Shown one piece after another: positions 8,232-16,080 of a stretch of 64,000 bases of DNA (positions within the stretch are counted from its first letter, which is position 1; every line of letters starts with the position of its first letter). The notes below the pieces were generated by a model. That model was not told the origin of the DNA, searched no databases, and worked only from the letters and a program-made list of their open reading frames with translations. The stretch is taken from NCBI GenBank assembly GCA_036502575.1, contig DASXYL010000055.1, positions 1 to 64,000 of the forward strand, written 5' to 3'. Position numbers and translations under genes: made by a program. This DNA comes from DASXRA01 sp036502575 (GTDB lineage: Bacteria > Actinomycetota > Actinomycetes > Mycobacteriales > Jatrophihabitantaceae).

Positions 8232-9227
8232 CTACCGCAGGACGAAGCCGGGGACGAGCGGGTCGTCCGGGTCGATCGTGAACGTGGACTCCCCTATGGG
8301 ATAAGCCATCCCAGAGATCTGCGGGATGACGGCCGGCCGCCCCTCGGCGATCACCGATGACAGCACGCGGGCCCGGAACCGCGTCCCGATGATGGAGTCG
8401 TGCCGCAGCTCCTGGCCCGGACGCAGGGCGCCACTGTCGAACAGGTCGGCCACCCGGGCGCAGGTACCCGAGCCGCAGGGCGAGCGGTCGACCTCGCCGT
8501 CGGCGAAGATCGTCACGTTGCGCTGATGCAGGACGTCGCCGTCCCGGCCGAGGTCGTCGAAAAAGATCGTGCCGTACACGCCGCTGAGCCGGGCGTCGCT
8601 CGGATGATGCGCGGAGTCGTTGAGCGCCCACTTGATCTCCCGGCCCAGGGCGATCAACGCCGGCAGGTGCGACGGGGTGACGGCCAGGCCCAGCGACTTC
8701 GCCGAGACGCAGGCGTAGATGGCGCCGCCGAAACAGAGGCTCGCCACCGCGTCGCCGGCCGCGGTCGCCACCGGCACGTCGCGGGCCAGCACGTAGCTCG
8801 CGACGTTGACGAAGTCGACCTGCGCGGCGTGGACGCGGGCGGTCACCCGTCCGGACGGCACGTCGATGATCACGTCGGTCACGCCCGACGGGTCGGCCGC
8901 CACCAGCCCGGACCGGACCGCCCAGACGCCCAGCGCGATCGTGCCGTGTCCGCAAGCCGTCGAGAACCCGTCCTTGTGCCAGAACAGGACGCCGAAGTGG
9001 GCGCCGCCGTCGTCCGGGGGCGTGATGAATCCGCCGTACATGTCGGCGTGCCCGCGCGGCTCGAGGCACAGCAGCCGCCGGAGGCCGTCAACGGCGGGAT
9101 CCCGCAGAGCGAACATCCGCCGCTCCGCCACCGTCGCGCCGCGGATCTCGACCGGCGGCGACGCGACGATGCGAAACGGCTCACCGGCCGTGTGGTACTC
9201 GACGGTGCGGACGGACGGGAACGGCAC
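8232..9227 (-). CDS. Proline racemase / hydroxyproline 2-epimerase family protein
   Basis: 331 residues. Both cysteines of the racemase pair are present: Cys92 in ACGHGT and Cys251 in SPCGSGT. That favours racemase/epimerase activity (proline or trans-4-hydroxyproline) over the trans-3-hydroxyproline dehydratases, which have Thr at the second site. A segment RGHADMYGGF, common in the family, is present near 58-67. The GTG start at 9227 lies 5 bases after the stop of the DinB-type gene upstream, so the two form an operon. No hydroxyproline catabolic genes are nearby, leaving the physiological substrate open. Confidence 0.87.
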   Translation of the reverse strand: MPFPSVRTVEYHTAGEPFRIVASPPVEIRGATVAERRMFALRDPAVDGLRRLLCLEPRGHADMYGGFITPPDDGGAHFGVLFWHKDGFSTACGHGTIALGVWAVRSGLVAADPSGVTDVIIDVPSGRVTARVHAAQVDFVNVASYVLARDVPVATAAGDAVASLCFGGAIYACVSAKSLGLAVTPSHLPALIALGREIKWALNDSAHHPSDARLSGVYGTIFFDDLGRDGDVLHQRNVTIFADGEVDRSPCGSGTCARVADLFDSGALRPGQELRHDSIIGTRFRARVLSSVIAEGRPAVIPQISGMAYPIGESTFTIDPDDPLVPGFVLR

Positions 9228-9232
9228 GCGCG

Positions 9233-9739
9233 TCAGCGGCGCCGAAGCAGGCCGCGGATGAACGCGGCCTGGCCGGCGTGCTGCAGGTCGTCGGAGATGA
9301 CGCTGACCAGCCGAATCCCGAGCGTGACGGGCGGATCCCATCGGCGATCTACAACCCGGCTGAGGTCCTCGTCGCGTACCCCCTGCACGAACACGAGAGT
9401 CTGCTCGTACACCGCGTCGTGGTAGTCGAGCAACAGCTGCGCGGGGGCCTGGACCGCGGCCACGTCGTCCGCGTTCTGGCTGTAGCCGGTCGCGTCCTGA
9501 TCGAACGGCAGGTCGAAGCGTTGCGCCCACCCGCCGGACAGCCACACCTGATCGGTCTCGGCGACCTCGGCGACGTGGTCGTCCTGGACGCGGGTCAGAT
9601 GCCAGGCCAGCCAGCCGATCGTGTTCGCTTCGGGGTCGACCCGCCACTGCAACTGCTCGGGCGTCAGGCCCCGCACCGCACTGTGGACCACGTCGCGAAC
9701 CCGCCCGAAACCGTCGACCAGCACGTCAGCGCTGTTCAC
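9233..9739 (-). CDS. DinB-fold protein (DUF664/mycothiol-transferase type)
   Basis: 168 residues, a four-helix DinB fold. Three histidines suited for metal binding are seen: WHLTR (near 47), YHDAVY (near 106) and LQHAGQ (near 157). In actinobacteria this family includes mycothiol-dependent transferases and detoxification enzymes, so a metal-dependent thiol transfer is a reasonable but unproven role. It is transcribed with the racemase-family gene that follows. A second, unrelated DinB-type gene is at 18255. Confidence 0.8.
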   Translation of the reverse strand: MNSADVLVDGFGRVRDVVHSAVRGLTPEQLQWRVDPEANTIGWLAWHLTRVQDDHVAEVAETDQVWLSGGWAQRFDLPFDQDATGYSQNADDVAAVQAPAQLLLDYHDAVYEQTLVFVQGVRDEDLSRVVDRRWDPPVTLGIRLVSVISDDLQHAGQAAFIRGLLRRR

Positions 9740-9804
9740 CGCATCCCCTCTCGTTCGACCAGCTCATTCTTCCAAGTAGCGCGCGACCGCCGCGATGTGG
9801 ACGG

Positions 9805-10257
9805 TCACGACACCAGCGTCGCCGCGACCGTGGCGCCGAGATCCCAGCACCCGTCGAGGTCGTCCTGGTCAGGCTTGTCGATCACGGTCACGTCGTCGTG
9901 CACGCGTCGCCAGCCCAGCCCCTTGACGATCGATTCGACGGCCCGCGCCGCGCCCACGGTGTCGCTGTTGCCGTGCACGTAGAGCCCGTACGGTGCGCCG
10001 ACCTTGGCGCTCAGCGTCGGGTAGTACACGAGGTCGAAGAAGTGCTTGAGCGCGCCGGACATGTAGCCGATGTTCGCGCTGGTGCCGAGTACGAAGCCGT
10101 CGGCGGCGAGCACATCCACCGCGGTCGCGGCCAGCGCCGCGCGCACGACCACGTCGACGCCGGTGATCTCGTCGGCGCCGGCGCCGGCGAGCACCGCCTC
10201 GAGCATCGCCTGCAACGACGGCGACGAGGTGTGGTGCACCACCAGCAATGACGCCAC
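9805..10257 (-). CDS. Flavodoxin-like / NAD(P)H-dependent FMN oxidoreductase
   Basis: 150 residues with a flavodoxin fold. Seen: an N-terminal beta strand LLVVHHTSSPS that would hold the FMN phosphate, the GTSANIGYMSGALKHFFD segment typical of the flavodoxin_5/FMN_red group, and YGLYVHGNSDT. The role is electron transfer or quinone/azo reduction; substrate unknown. It is divergently transcribed from the cation antiporter with only 48 bases between them, so the promoters overlap. Confidence 0.8.
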   Translation of the reverse strand: MASLLVVHHTSSPSLQAMLEAVLAGAGADEITGVDVVVRAALAATAVDVLAADGFVLGTSANIGYMSGALKHFFDLVYYPTLSAKVGAPYGLYVHGNSDTVGAARAVESIVKGLGWRRVHDDVTVIDKPDQDDLDGCWDLGATVAATLVS

Positions 10258-10305
10258 GCGATGACCGTACCCGCGATACCTTGCCTGCCTCGGAGGTGAT
10301 CACGA

Positions 10306-11463
10306 ATGGACTTCGCCACCCTGGCGTTGATCGCGCTGGTGGGCCTGCTCGGTCCACTTCTCGCGCTGCCCCGCCGGTGGTACCTGCCGGTCGTGCTGGG
10401 CGAGATCGTCGCCGGGCTCGCCTTCGGCAGCACGGGCTTCCGGGTCCTGCACGCCGACAACGGCACGTTCACGTTCCTCGCCAACATCGGCTTCGCGCTG
10501 GTCATGTTCGTCGCCGGATCGCACGTGCCGGTCCGGGATCCGAACCTGCGCGCCGGGCTGCGGCTCGGCGTGCTGCGCGCCGTCGGCGTCGGCGTCATCG
10601 CCACCGGGCTGGGCCTCGCCCTGGCGGCGGCGTTCGACACCGGGCATGCGGCGCTCTACGCCGTCCTGATGGCCTCGTCGTCAGCGGCGCTCATCCTGCC
10701 GATCGTCGACTCGCTGCACCTCGGTGGACCGCAGGTGCTGCGGCTGCTGCCCCAGGTCGCGATCGCGGACACCGCGTGCATTGTCGCGTTGCCCCTCGCG
10801 ATCGACCCGAAGCATGCGGGACGGGCGACGCTCGGCTCCCTGGCCGTCATCGGATGTGCAGCTGTGCTGTACGTCGCGCTGCGTTACCTGGAGGCCAGCG
10901 GAATCCGGCAGCGAGTGCACGACGTGTCAGAGGACCGCATGTTCGCCCTCGAACTGCGGATCAACCTCGCCATCCTGTTCGCGCTGGCGGCGCTGGCTGT
11001 ACGCACGCACGTCTCGATCATGCTGGCCGGCTTCTCGTTCGGGCTCGCCCTGGCCGCGGTCGGGCCGCCGCGCCGGCTGGCCCACCAGCTCTTCGCGGTC
11101 ACCGACGGGTTGTTCGGACCGCTGTTCTTCGTGTGGCTCGGCGCGTCGCTGGACCTGCGCGACCTGGGCGAACATCCGTCGTTCATCGCGCTGGGCGGGC
11201 TGCTCGGGGTCGGCGCGATCGCCGCCCACGCGGTGATGCGGCTGACCGGCCAGCCGGTGCCACTCGGCGCGCTGGGCGCAGCGCAGCTCGGCGTGCCGGT
11301 CGCCGCCGCCACCGTCGGCACGCAGCTGCACCTGCTGCGGCCGGGTGAGGCGAGCGCGCTGATCCTCGGAGCACTCGTTACGGTCGCCGTGGCCGTGACC
11401 TGTGGGGGCCTCACCGCCCGAGCGGGGCTGGTCGCCGAATCCAGCGAAGAAGGCCAGCGATGA
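10306..11463 (+). CDS. Cation:proton antiporter, CPA2 (KefB-like) type
   Basis: 385 residues, almost entirely hydrophobic, with about 11-12 membrane segments. Seen: PVVLGEIVAGLAFGSTG near 30-46, the usual first conserved block of Na+/H+ exchangers, and FVWLGASLDLRDL near 272-284. There is no C-terminal TrkA-N domain, so it is a short CPA2 antiporter. It exchanges K+ or Na+ for protons across the plasma membrane (ion unknown). A strong GGAGGTGAT ribosome site lies 6 bases before the ATG. The stop overlaps the hydrolase start (ATGA). Confidence 0.88.
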   Translation: MDFATLALIALVGLLGPLLALPRRWYLPVVLGEIVAGLAFGSTGFRVLHADNGTFTFLANIGFALVMFVAGSHVPVRDPNLRAGLRLGVLRAVGVGVIATGLGLALAAAFDTGHAALYAVLMASSSAALILPIVDSLHLGGPQVLRLLPQVAIADTACIVALPLAIDPKHAGRATLGSLAVIGCAAVLYVALRYLEASGIRQRVHDVSEDRMFALELRINLAILFALAALAVRTHVSIMLAGFSFGLALAAVGPPRRLAHQLFAVTDGLFGPLFFVWLGASLDLRDLGEHPSFIALGGLLGVGAIAAHAVMRLTGQPVPLGALGAAQLGVPVAAATVGTQLHLLRPGEASALILGALVTVAVAVTCGGLTARAGLVAESSEEGQR

Positions 11464-12227
11464 CGCGATTCACCGATGGTTCCGGCGTACGCGTCGCTTA
11501 CGACGTGGCCGGTGCGGGCGACCCGCCGCTGGTGTTCGTCCACGGATGGAGCTGCGACCGGTCCTACTTCGAGCCGCAGTTCCGCCACTTCGCTGCTCAC
11601 CACACCGTCGCCGCTCTGGACCTGCGCGGGCACGGCGCCAGCGACGCTCCGCCGCCGGACCAATTCCGGTATGACACCGACGCCTTCGCCGATGACGTCC
11701 TCGCCGTCGCCGCCGACGCCGGGCTGCACCCTCCGATCGTCGTCGGGCACAGCCTCGGTGCGCTGGTGGCGCTGACCTGCGCCGGCCGCCCGGACGCGGT
11801 GCGCGCCGCCGTCCTGGTCGATCCGGCACCCATCCTCGAGGGTCGCGGCAAGGCGTTCTTCGCCCGATCCGTCCCGGCTGTCGCGACCGACGAGGACGGT
11901 TCGTGGCGCGCCGCGTTCGCCGCCCGGCTGTTCGGGCCGGACGACACCGCCCGGCGCGAGGAGACGATCGCCGGCGTCAAAACCACGCCGCTGCCGATCG
12001 CGGCGGCGGCATGGCAGGCCATCGCCGACTTCGACGGTGCCGCCGGGCTGCCCCGGGTGCAGGTGCCGGTGCTGCTCATCAGCGCCGGCGAGCCCGAGCC
12101 GGGCGTCGCCGACCTACTGCCGAACCTCACGCTGGGCCGGACCGTCGGCGCCGGGCACTTCATCCAGCTCGAAGTACCCGATCAGGTCGACGCGATGATC
12201 GAGCGGTTTCTCGCGATCACATCTTGA
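11460..12227 (+). CDS. Alpha/beta hydrolase
   Basis: 255 residues. Seen: HGW oxyanion turn at 28-30, nucleophile elbow GHSLG with Ser98, DLRGHGASD near 54-62, and a C-terminal GAGHF histidine. It is translationally coupled to the antiporter. The substrate is unknown; an ester, lactone or peroxyacid role is common for this subgroup. The 3' end overlaps by 11 bases the convergent VOC gene. Confidence 0.87.
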   Translation: MTRFTDGSGVRVAYDVAGAGDPPLVFVHGWSCDRSYFEPQFRHFAAHHTVAALDLRGHGASDAPPPDQFRYDTDAFADDVLAVAADAGLHPPIVVGHSLGALVALTCAGRPDAVRAAVLVDPAPILEGRGKAFFARSVPAVATDEDGSWRAAFAARLFGPDDTARREETIAGVKTTPLPIAAAAWQAIADFDGAAGLPRVQVPVLLISAGEPEPGVADLLPNLTLGRTVGAGHFIQLEVPDQVDAMIERFLAITS

Positions 12228-12585
12228 GCACGGACAGGATGTTCCCGGCCGGATCCTTGAACCACGCGATGTCCGGGCCGTTGCCGCGCATCACGCCCTT
12301 GTCGTCCTGATCGAACCCCTCGTAGCGCTCGAACGTGACACCGCGGCCGGTCAGCTCGTCGACGGCGGCATCGATGTCATCGACCGGGAAGTTGAGGATC
12401 GTGTACTCCGCGGGCACATGACCGGGCTTGGGGTACGCGAGCGTGTCCCGGTCCCCCGCGAGGTGCAGGGTGAGCAACCCGTTCTGCTCGGACACCTTCA
12501 ATCCCAACGTCTCGCCGTAGAACTTCTTGGCCACCTCGAGGTCGTCGACCGCGAAGCCGCTGAACGCTTTGCTGTTCTCGAACAT
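12217..12585 (-). CDS. VOC (glyoxalase/bleomycin-resistance) family protein
   Basis: 122 residues, one complete VOC module pair: KAFSGFAVDDLEVAKKFY at the N terminus, a central YPKPGHVPAEYTILNF strand, and the GPDIAWFKDPAGNILSVL end. The family covers metal-dependent lyases, dioxygenases and drug-binding proteins, and the function here is not decidable. It is divergent from the AHSA1-arsR operon; the two palindromes in the gap could control both directions. Confidence 0.88.
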   Translation of the reverse strand: MFENSKAFSGFAVDDLEVAKKFYGETLGLKVSEQNGLLTLHLAGDRDTLAYPKPGHVPAEYTILNFPVDDIDAAVDELTGRGVTFERYEGFDQDDKGVMRGNGPDIAWFKDPAGNILSVLKM

Positions 12586-12637
12586 GACGCTCCCTTCTGG
12601 TCAGCTCATGCCTAGCACGCGGGGACAACAGAGTCAC

Positions 12638-12657
12638 GTGCAACCGATAGCTTGCAC
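12638..12657. promoter_or_regulatory. Putative ArsR operator, copy 1
   Basis: GTGCAA-N8-TTGCAC inverted repeat (7 of 8 bases paired when the arms are extended to eight). Its centre is 33 bases, about three helical turns, from copy 2. It lies between the VOC gene and the AHSA1-arsR operon. Confidence 0.7.
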
Positions 12658-12670
12658 TTCCAGGATCAAC

Positions 12671-12690
12671 GTGCAACTCTGTAGTTGCAC
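12671..12690. promoter_or_regulatory. Putative ArsR operator, copy 2
   Basis: GTGCAACT-CTGT-AGTTGCAC, a perfect 8-4-8 palindrome 26 bases before the AHSA1 start codon. It shares the GTGCAA/TTGCAC half-sites with copy 1, which implies the same dimeric regulator, most simply the ArsR protein encoded in this operon. Confidence 0.72.
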
Positions 12691-12716
12691 ATCTGACTAC
12701 GTGAAGGGACGATCCA

Positions 12717-13151
12717 ATGGAAGACCGAATCGAGCAGCAGATCACGATCAACGCTTCCCTGGACCGCGTGTGGCAGCTCGTCAGCGAGCCGGGCTGGTGG
12801 GTGCCGTCCACCGGCGTGGCGCCGATCGACCACACGCCCGGGCACCAGGTAGTCCGCGAATCCGAGAAGTGGGGACGGTTCCCGATCGAGGTCATCCGGG
12901 CCGAGCCGCAAACCTACGTGGCGTTCCGGTGGGCGAGCCAGTTCCCGGGCGAGGAGCTCAGGGCCGGCAACGCGACCCTCGTCGAGTTCGCGATCACACC
13001 GATCGGCGACGCCGTCCAGGTCACCATGACCGAGAGCGGTTTCACCGAGCTGGACGCACCCGACTCCGTTCGCGAGGAGGCGTGGAAGAGCAACACCGGC
13101 GGCTGGTCCGAGGAGCTCGCCGGCCTGCGGGAGCGCGCCGAATCGGCATGA
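12717..13151 (+). CDS. SRPBCC/AHSA1-domain protein
   Basis: 144 residues forming one START/SRPBCC ligand-binding fold (INASLDRVWQLVSEPGWWVP at the N terminus, TMTESGFTELDAPD in the middle, SNTGGWSEEL at the end). AHSA1-like proteins paired with small ArsR regulators are very common in actinobacteria; they are thought to bind hydrophobic ligands, but no activity is established. AAGGGA ribosome site upstream; ATGA overlap with arsR. Confidence 0.87.
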   Translation: MEDRIEQQITINASLDRVWQLVSEPGWWVPSTGVAPIDHTPGHQVVRESEKWGRFPIEVIRAEPQTYVAFRWASQFPGEELRAGNATLVEFAITPIGDAVQVTMTESGFTELDAPDSVREEAWKSNTGGWSEELAGLRERAESA

Positions 13152-13456
13152 ACGTCGATCACGTCTTCACCGCGCTGGCCGATCCGACCCGGCGTCAATT
13201 GTTCGAGGCGCTCGGGCGACGGCCGGCGTGCAGCGCGACGACGCTCGCGAGCGAGGTGCCCGTGTCGCGGCAGGCCGTGGTCAAGCACCTGGGGGTGCTG
13301 CGCGAGTCGCAGCTGGTCGCGAGCCATCGTGCCGGCAAGGAGGTGCTGTTCAGCGTCCGTCCCGATGAGCTGATGGCGGCAGCATCCTGGATGACTGAGC
13401 TCGCGACGACGTGGCAACGACGCCTGCAGCTCCTCAAGCAGGCAGCCGAACGCTAG
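13148..13456 (+). CDS. ArsR-family transcriptional regulator
   Basis: 102 residues forming one winged helix: FTALADPTRRQLFEAL, recognition helix VSRQAVVKHLGVL and wing SHRAGKEVLFSV. It has no cysteine metal site of the classical ArsR kind, so it probably responds to an organic signal or to its SRPBCC partner. It is the last gene of the coupled pair and likely binds the two GTGCAA/TTGCAC palindromes in front of the operon, giving autoregulation. Confidence 0.88.
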   Translation: MNVDHVFTALADPTRRQLFEALGRRPACSATTLASEVPVSRQAVVKHLGVLRESQLVASHRAGKEVLFSVRPDELMAAASWMTELATTWQRRLQLLKQAAER

Positions 13457-13477
13457 CCCGGATCTTCAGAGGAGACG

Positions 13478-13999
13478 ATGGAGCCTCTCACGCGGGCTTC
13501 CCGGTTCGGCGCCATGACGGGCGCCAGGACGGCCGCGACGGTAGCCGCGCTGATCGCAACGCTCGGGCTCGCCGTCGCGTCCTGGATGGTCGCGGCGTGG
13601 CAGATGACCGGGATGGACATGGGGGTAGCCACCAAGCTCGGTTCGTTCAGGTTCTTCACCGCGCTGTGGGTGTCGATGATGGCGGCGATGATGCTGCCGG
13701 GTGCAGTCCCCGCCGTGTTGAGACGCGTTCACGTCGACAGTCGTGCGCGGGTCGTGCCGCTGTTTGTCGGGTCCTACCTCGCCACCTGGGTACTCGTGGG
13801 CGTCGCGGTATTTGCGGTGTACCGGCCGCACGGGTCTGCCGCCGCCGCAGCGATTGTGATCGCCGTCGTCCTCCTCGCCCAGAAGGTCCTGCCCCCGAGA
13901 GCCACCGTCGACGTGCCACTGGCTCTGGCGATCCTCGGGCTCGGAATCTGGATCGTCACCGCGCCCGCGTCGGTTCCCGGACTCATGCCATCGATGTGA
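13478..13999 (+). CDS. DUF2182-like integral membrane protein (short)
   Basis: 173 residues with four to five membrane segments. The methionine-rich blocks MTGMDMG and MMAAMMLPGAVPAVL match the DUF2182 'metal-binding membrane protein' signature. Usual family members exceed about 230 residues, so this is a short version. AGGAGACG ribosome site before the ATG; 21 bases after arsR and 11 bases before the DUF899 gene, hence probably one operon. Function unknown; metal handling is only suggested by the Met/His content. Confidence 0.7.
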   Translation: MEPLTRASRFGAMTGARTAATVAALIATLGLAVASWMVAAWQMTGMDMGVATKLGSFRFFTALWVSMMAAMMLPGAVPAVLRRVHVDSRARVVPLFVGSYLATWVLVGVAVFAVYRPHGSAAAAAIVIAVVLLAQKVLPPRATVDVPLALAILGLGIWIVTAPASVPGLMPSM

Positions 14000-14010
14000 A
14001 GGAGACGAGC

Positions 14011-14796
14011 ATGACCAGTCACAAGATCGGAACACGAGAAGAGTGGCTCGCGGCCCGGCTGGAGTTGCTCGAGGCCGAGAAGGAGCTGACGCGGCGTGGC
14101 GACGAACTGGCCCGGCAGCGGCGGGAGCTCCCGTGGGTCCGCGTCGACAAGGACTACCGCTTCGACACCGACGAGGGCACGGCGTCACTCGCCGATCTAT
14201 TCAGAGGACGCTCGCAATTGCTCGTCTATCACTTCATGTTCGGGCCCGACTACACGGCCGGCTGCCCCGCCTGCTCAGCGATTGCGGACGGCTTCAACGG
14301 GTTCGTCGCACACCTGGCCAACCATGACGTGATGCTCTGGGCGGTGTCGCGCGCACCGCTGGCGAAGCTGCAGGCGTACGAGCAGCGGATGGGCTGGACC
14401 TTTCCCTGGGCCTCGTCGTACGGCAGCGACTTCAACCCCGACTTCCACCTCGCCTCCAGCGAAGAACAGCGGCGTTCGGGGGTCGGCGAGTACAACTTCC
14501 GCCCGTTCGACCTGCACGCGGCTGTGCCGGCCGACTACGAGAGGCCGTTCGCCGAGTGGGCAGCGACGACTGGAACGGACTGGGCGACCTATACGCAGGA
14601 GTCTCCCGGGATGAGCGCGTTCACGCTCGACGATGGCGTCGTCTACCACACCTACTCGGCCTACGCGCGTGGGCTCGACGGCCTCTGGGGCATGTACCAG
14701 TGGCTCGACCGGGCACCGCGAGGGCGCAACGAGGAACGTTCGCCCGACGATCCGCTCAACTTCTTCCGTCGCCACGACGAGTACGACAGCCAGTGA
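14011..14796 (+). CDS. DUF899 family, thioredoxin-like fold protein
   Basis: 261 residues. The family signature is seen: REEWLAARLELLEAEKELTR at the N terminus, LVYHFMFGPDYTAGCPACS around residues 70-90 with a CPAC pair in the position of a thioredoxin-type CxxC, and the C-terminal YHTYSAYARGLD block. Members are often annotated as AhpC/TSA-superfamily proteins; a redox role is inferred. AAGGAGA ribosome site. It follows the ArsR-controlled genes closely and is probably co-expressed. Confidence 0.85.
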   Translation: MTSHKIGTREEWLAARLELLEAEKELTRRGDELARQRRELPWVRVDKDYRFDTDEGTASLADLFRGRSQLLVYHFMFGPDYTAGCPACSAIADGFNGFVAHLANHDVMLWAVSRAPLAKLQAYEQRMGWTFPWASSYGSDFNPDFHLASSEEQRRSGVGEYNFRPFDLHAAVPADYERPFAEWAATTGTDWATYTQESPGMSAFTLDDGVVYHTYSAYARGLDGLWGMYQWLDRAPRGRNEERSPDDPLNFFRRHDEYDSQ

Positions 14797-14878
14797 CCGG
14801 AGCCCTGGACACGCGTGGAGCAGCCCCGTACGGCTCGGATGACGTCGGGACGACGCTACGGCGGGCTATCGTCGCGGC

Positions 14879-15553
14879 GTGACCGGCATCGACCCTGACG
14901 AGCACGCCCGCAAACTTGCCGCCGAGTCGCTCGCCGACGACGACCCGACCGCCTGGTTCGAGCGGCTGTACTCCCAAGCCCGCGACGGCGCTGCCGTCGT
15001 GCCGTGGGACGTCGCCGAGCCGCAGTACGTGCTCGTGGAGTGGGCGAGCGCCCGGCCGCTCGACGGCACCGGCAAGCGGGCCCTCGTCGTGGGCGCCGGG
15101 CTCGGCCGGGACGCGGAGTTCGTCGCCGGATTCGGGTTCGACACCACGGCGTTCGACATCTCGCCGTCCGCCGTCGACGACGCCCGCAAACGCCACGCCG
15201 GATCGGCGGTGCATTACCGGCAGGCCGACCTGCTCGATCCGCCCGCGGAGTGGACGCACGCGTTTGATTTCGTGGTCGAGAGCCTCACCGTGCAGGCGTT
15301 GCCCGACCCACCGCGACGGCAGGCCATCGCGCAGGTGCCGCGCCTGATGGCCCCGGGCGGCACCCTGCTGGTGGCGGCCGCCGGCCGCGACTCCGACGCG
15401 CCGCCCGAGCCGGGACCGCCGTGGCCGCTGGTGCGCGCCGAGGTCGAGGCCTTCGCGAGCGACGGCGTGGAGCCGGTGCTGATCGAGGAGCTGCGCAACC
15501 CCGGCCCACCGCCGAGCCTGCGCTGGCGGGCCGAGTTCCGCCGGCCCTCCTGA
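14879..15553 (+). CDS. SAM-dependent methyltransferase (class I)
   Basis: 224 residues. Seen: SAM motif I ALVVGAGLGRDAEF near 66-79, acidic post-I AFDISPSAV, motif II-like FDFVVESLTVQALP and PGGTLLV. The substrate is unknown; the closest general type is the thiopurine S-methyltransferase-like/methyltransferase_25 group. GTG start directly follows a TATCGT-type -10 box, again suggesting leaderless expression. Confidence 0.85.
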   Translation: MTGIDPDEHARKLAAESLADDDPTAWFERLYSQARDGAAVVPWDVAEPQYVLVEWASARPLDGTGKRALVVGAGLGRDAEFVAGFGFDTTAFDISPSAVDDARKRHAGSAVHYRQADLLDPPAEWTHAFDFVVESLTVQALPDPPRRQAIAQVPRLMAPGGTLLVAAAGRDSDAPPEPGPPWPLVRAEVEAFASDGVEPVLIEELRNPGPPPSLRWRAEFRRPS

Positions 15554-15585
15554 GAACTGTCGGCCCGCTGATGCATGATGCCCGC

Positions 15586-16080
15586 ATGCCGGTGCAGGTG
15601 GCGATCGAACCGTGGACGGACGACGACCTGCCGATCCTCCAGCAGAGCAACACTCCGGCGATGATGGCGCATCTCGGCGGGCCGCAGAGCGAGGAGAAGG
15701 TGCTCGACCGGCAGCGGCGCTATGTCGAGGGCAACGACATGTTCCGCATCGTGCTGCTGCCCGAAGGCGAGGCGGTCGGCAGCACCGGGTACTGGGAGAA
15801 GGACTGGCAGGGCGAGCAGGTGTACGAGACCGGCTGGGCCGTCCTGCCCGAGTACCAGGGCCGCGGTATCGCAGCGGCGGCGGTCCGGATGGTGGCCGCG
15901 CGGGCGGCCGTCGAGGGCAACCGGCGGTACCTGCACGCGTATCCGTCCGTCGAGAACGGGCCGTCGAACGGCGTGTGCCGCAAGGTCGGCTTCAAGCTTC
16001 TGGGCGAGTACGAGCTCGAGTACCCGCCCGGGCACCAGATCCGCTGCAACGACTGGCGTCTGGACCTCAACGACCAGTGA
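15586..16080 (+). CDS. GNAT family N-acetyltransferase
   Basis: 164 residues. Seen: the acetyl-CoA loop VLPEYQGRGIAAAAVRMV in the middle and a C-terminal KVGFKLLGEYELEYPPG strand. It transfers an acetyl group from acetyl-CoA to an unknown amine. Two ATGs (15571, 15586) are possible; the second was chosen because homology starts at MPVQV. It converges on and overlaps by 14 bases the glycosyltransferase gene. Confidence 0.85.
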   Translation: MPVQVAIEPWTDDDLPILQQSNTPAMMAHLGGPQSEEKVLDRQRRYVEGNDMFRIVLLPEGEAVGSTGYWEKDWQGEQVYETGWAVLPEYQGRGIAAAAVRMVAARAAVEGNRRYLHAYPSVENGPSNGVCRKVGFKLLGEYELEYPPGHQIRCNDWRLDLNDQ

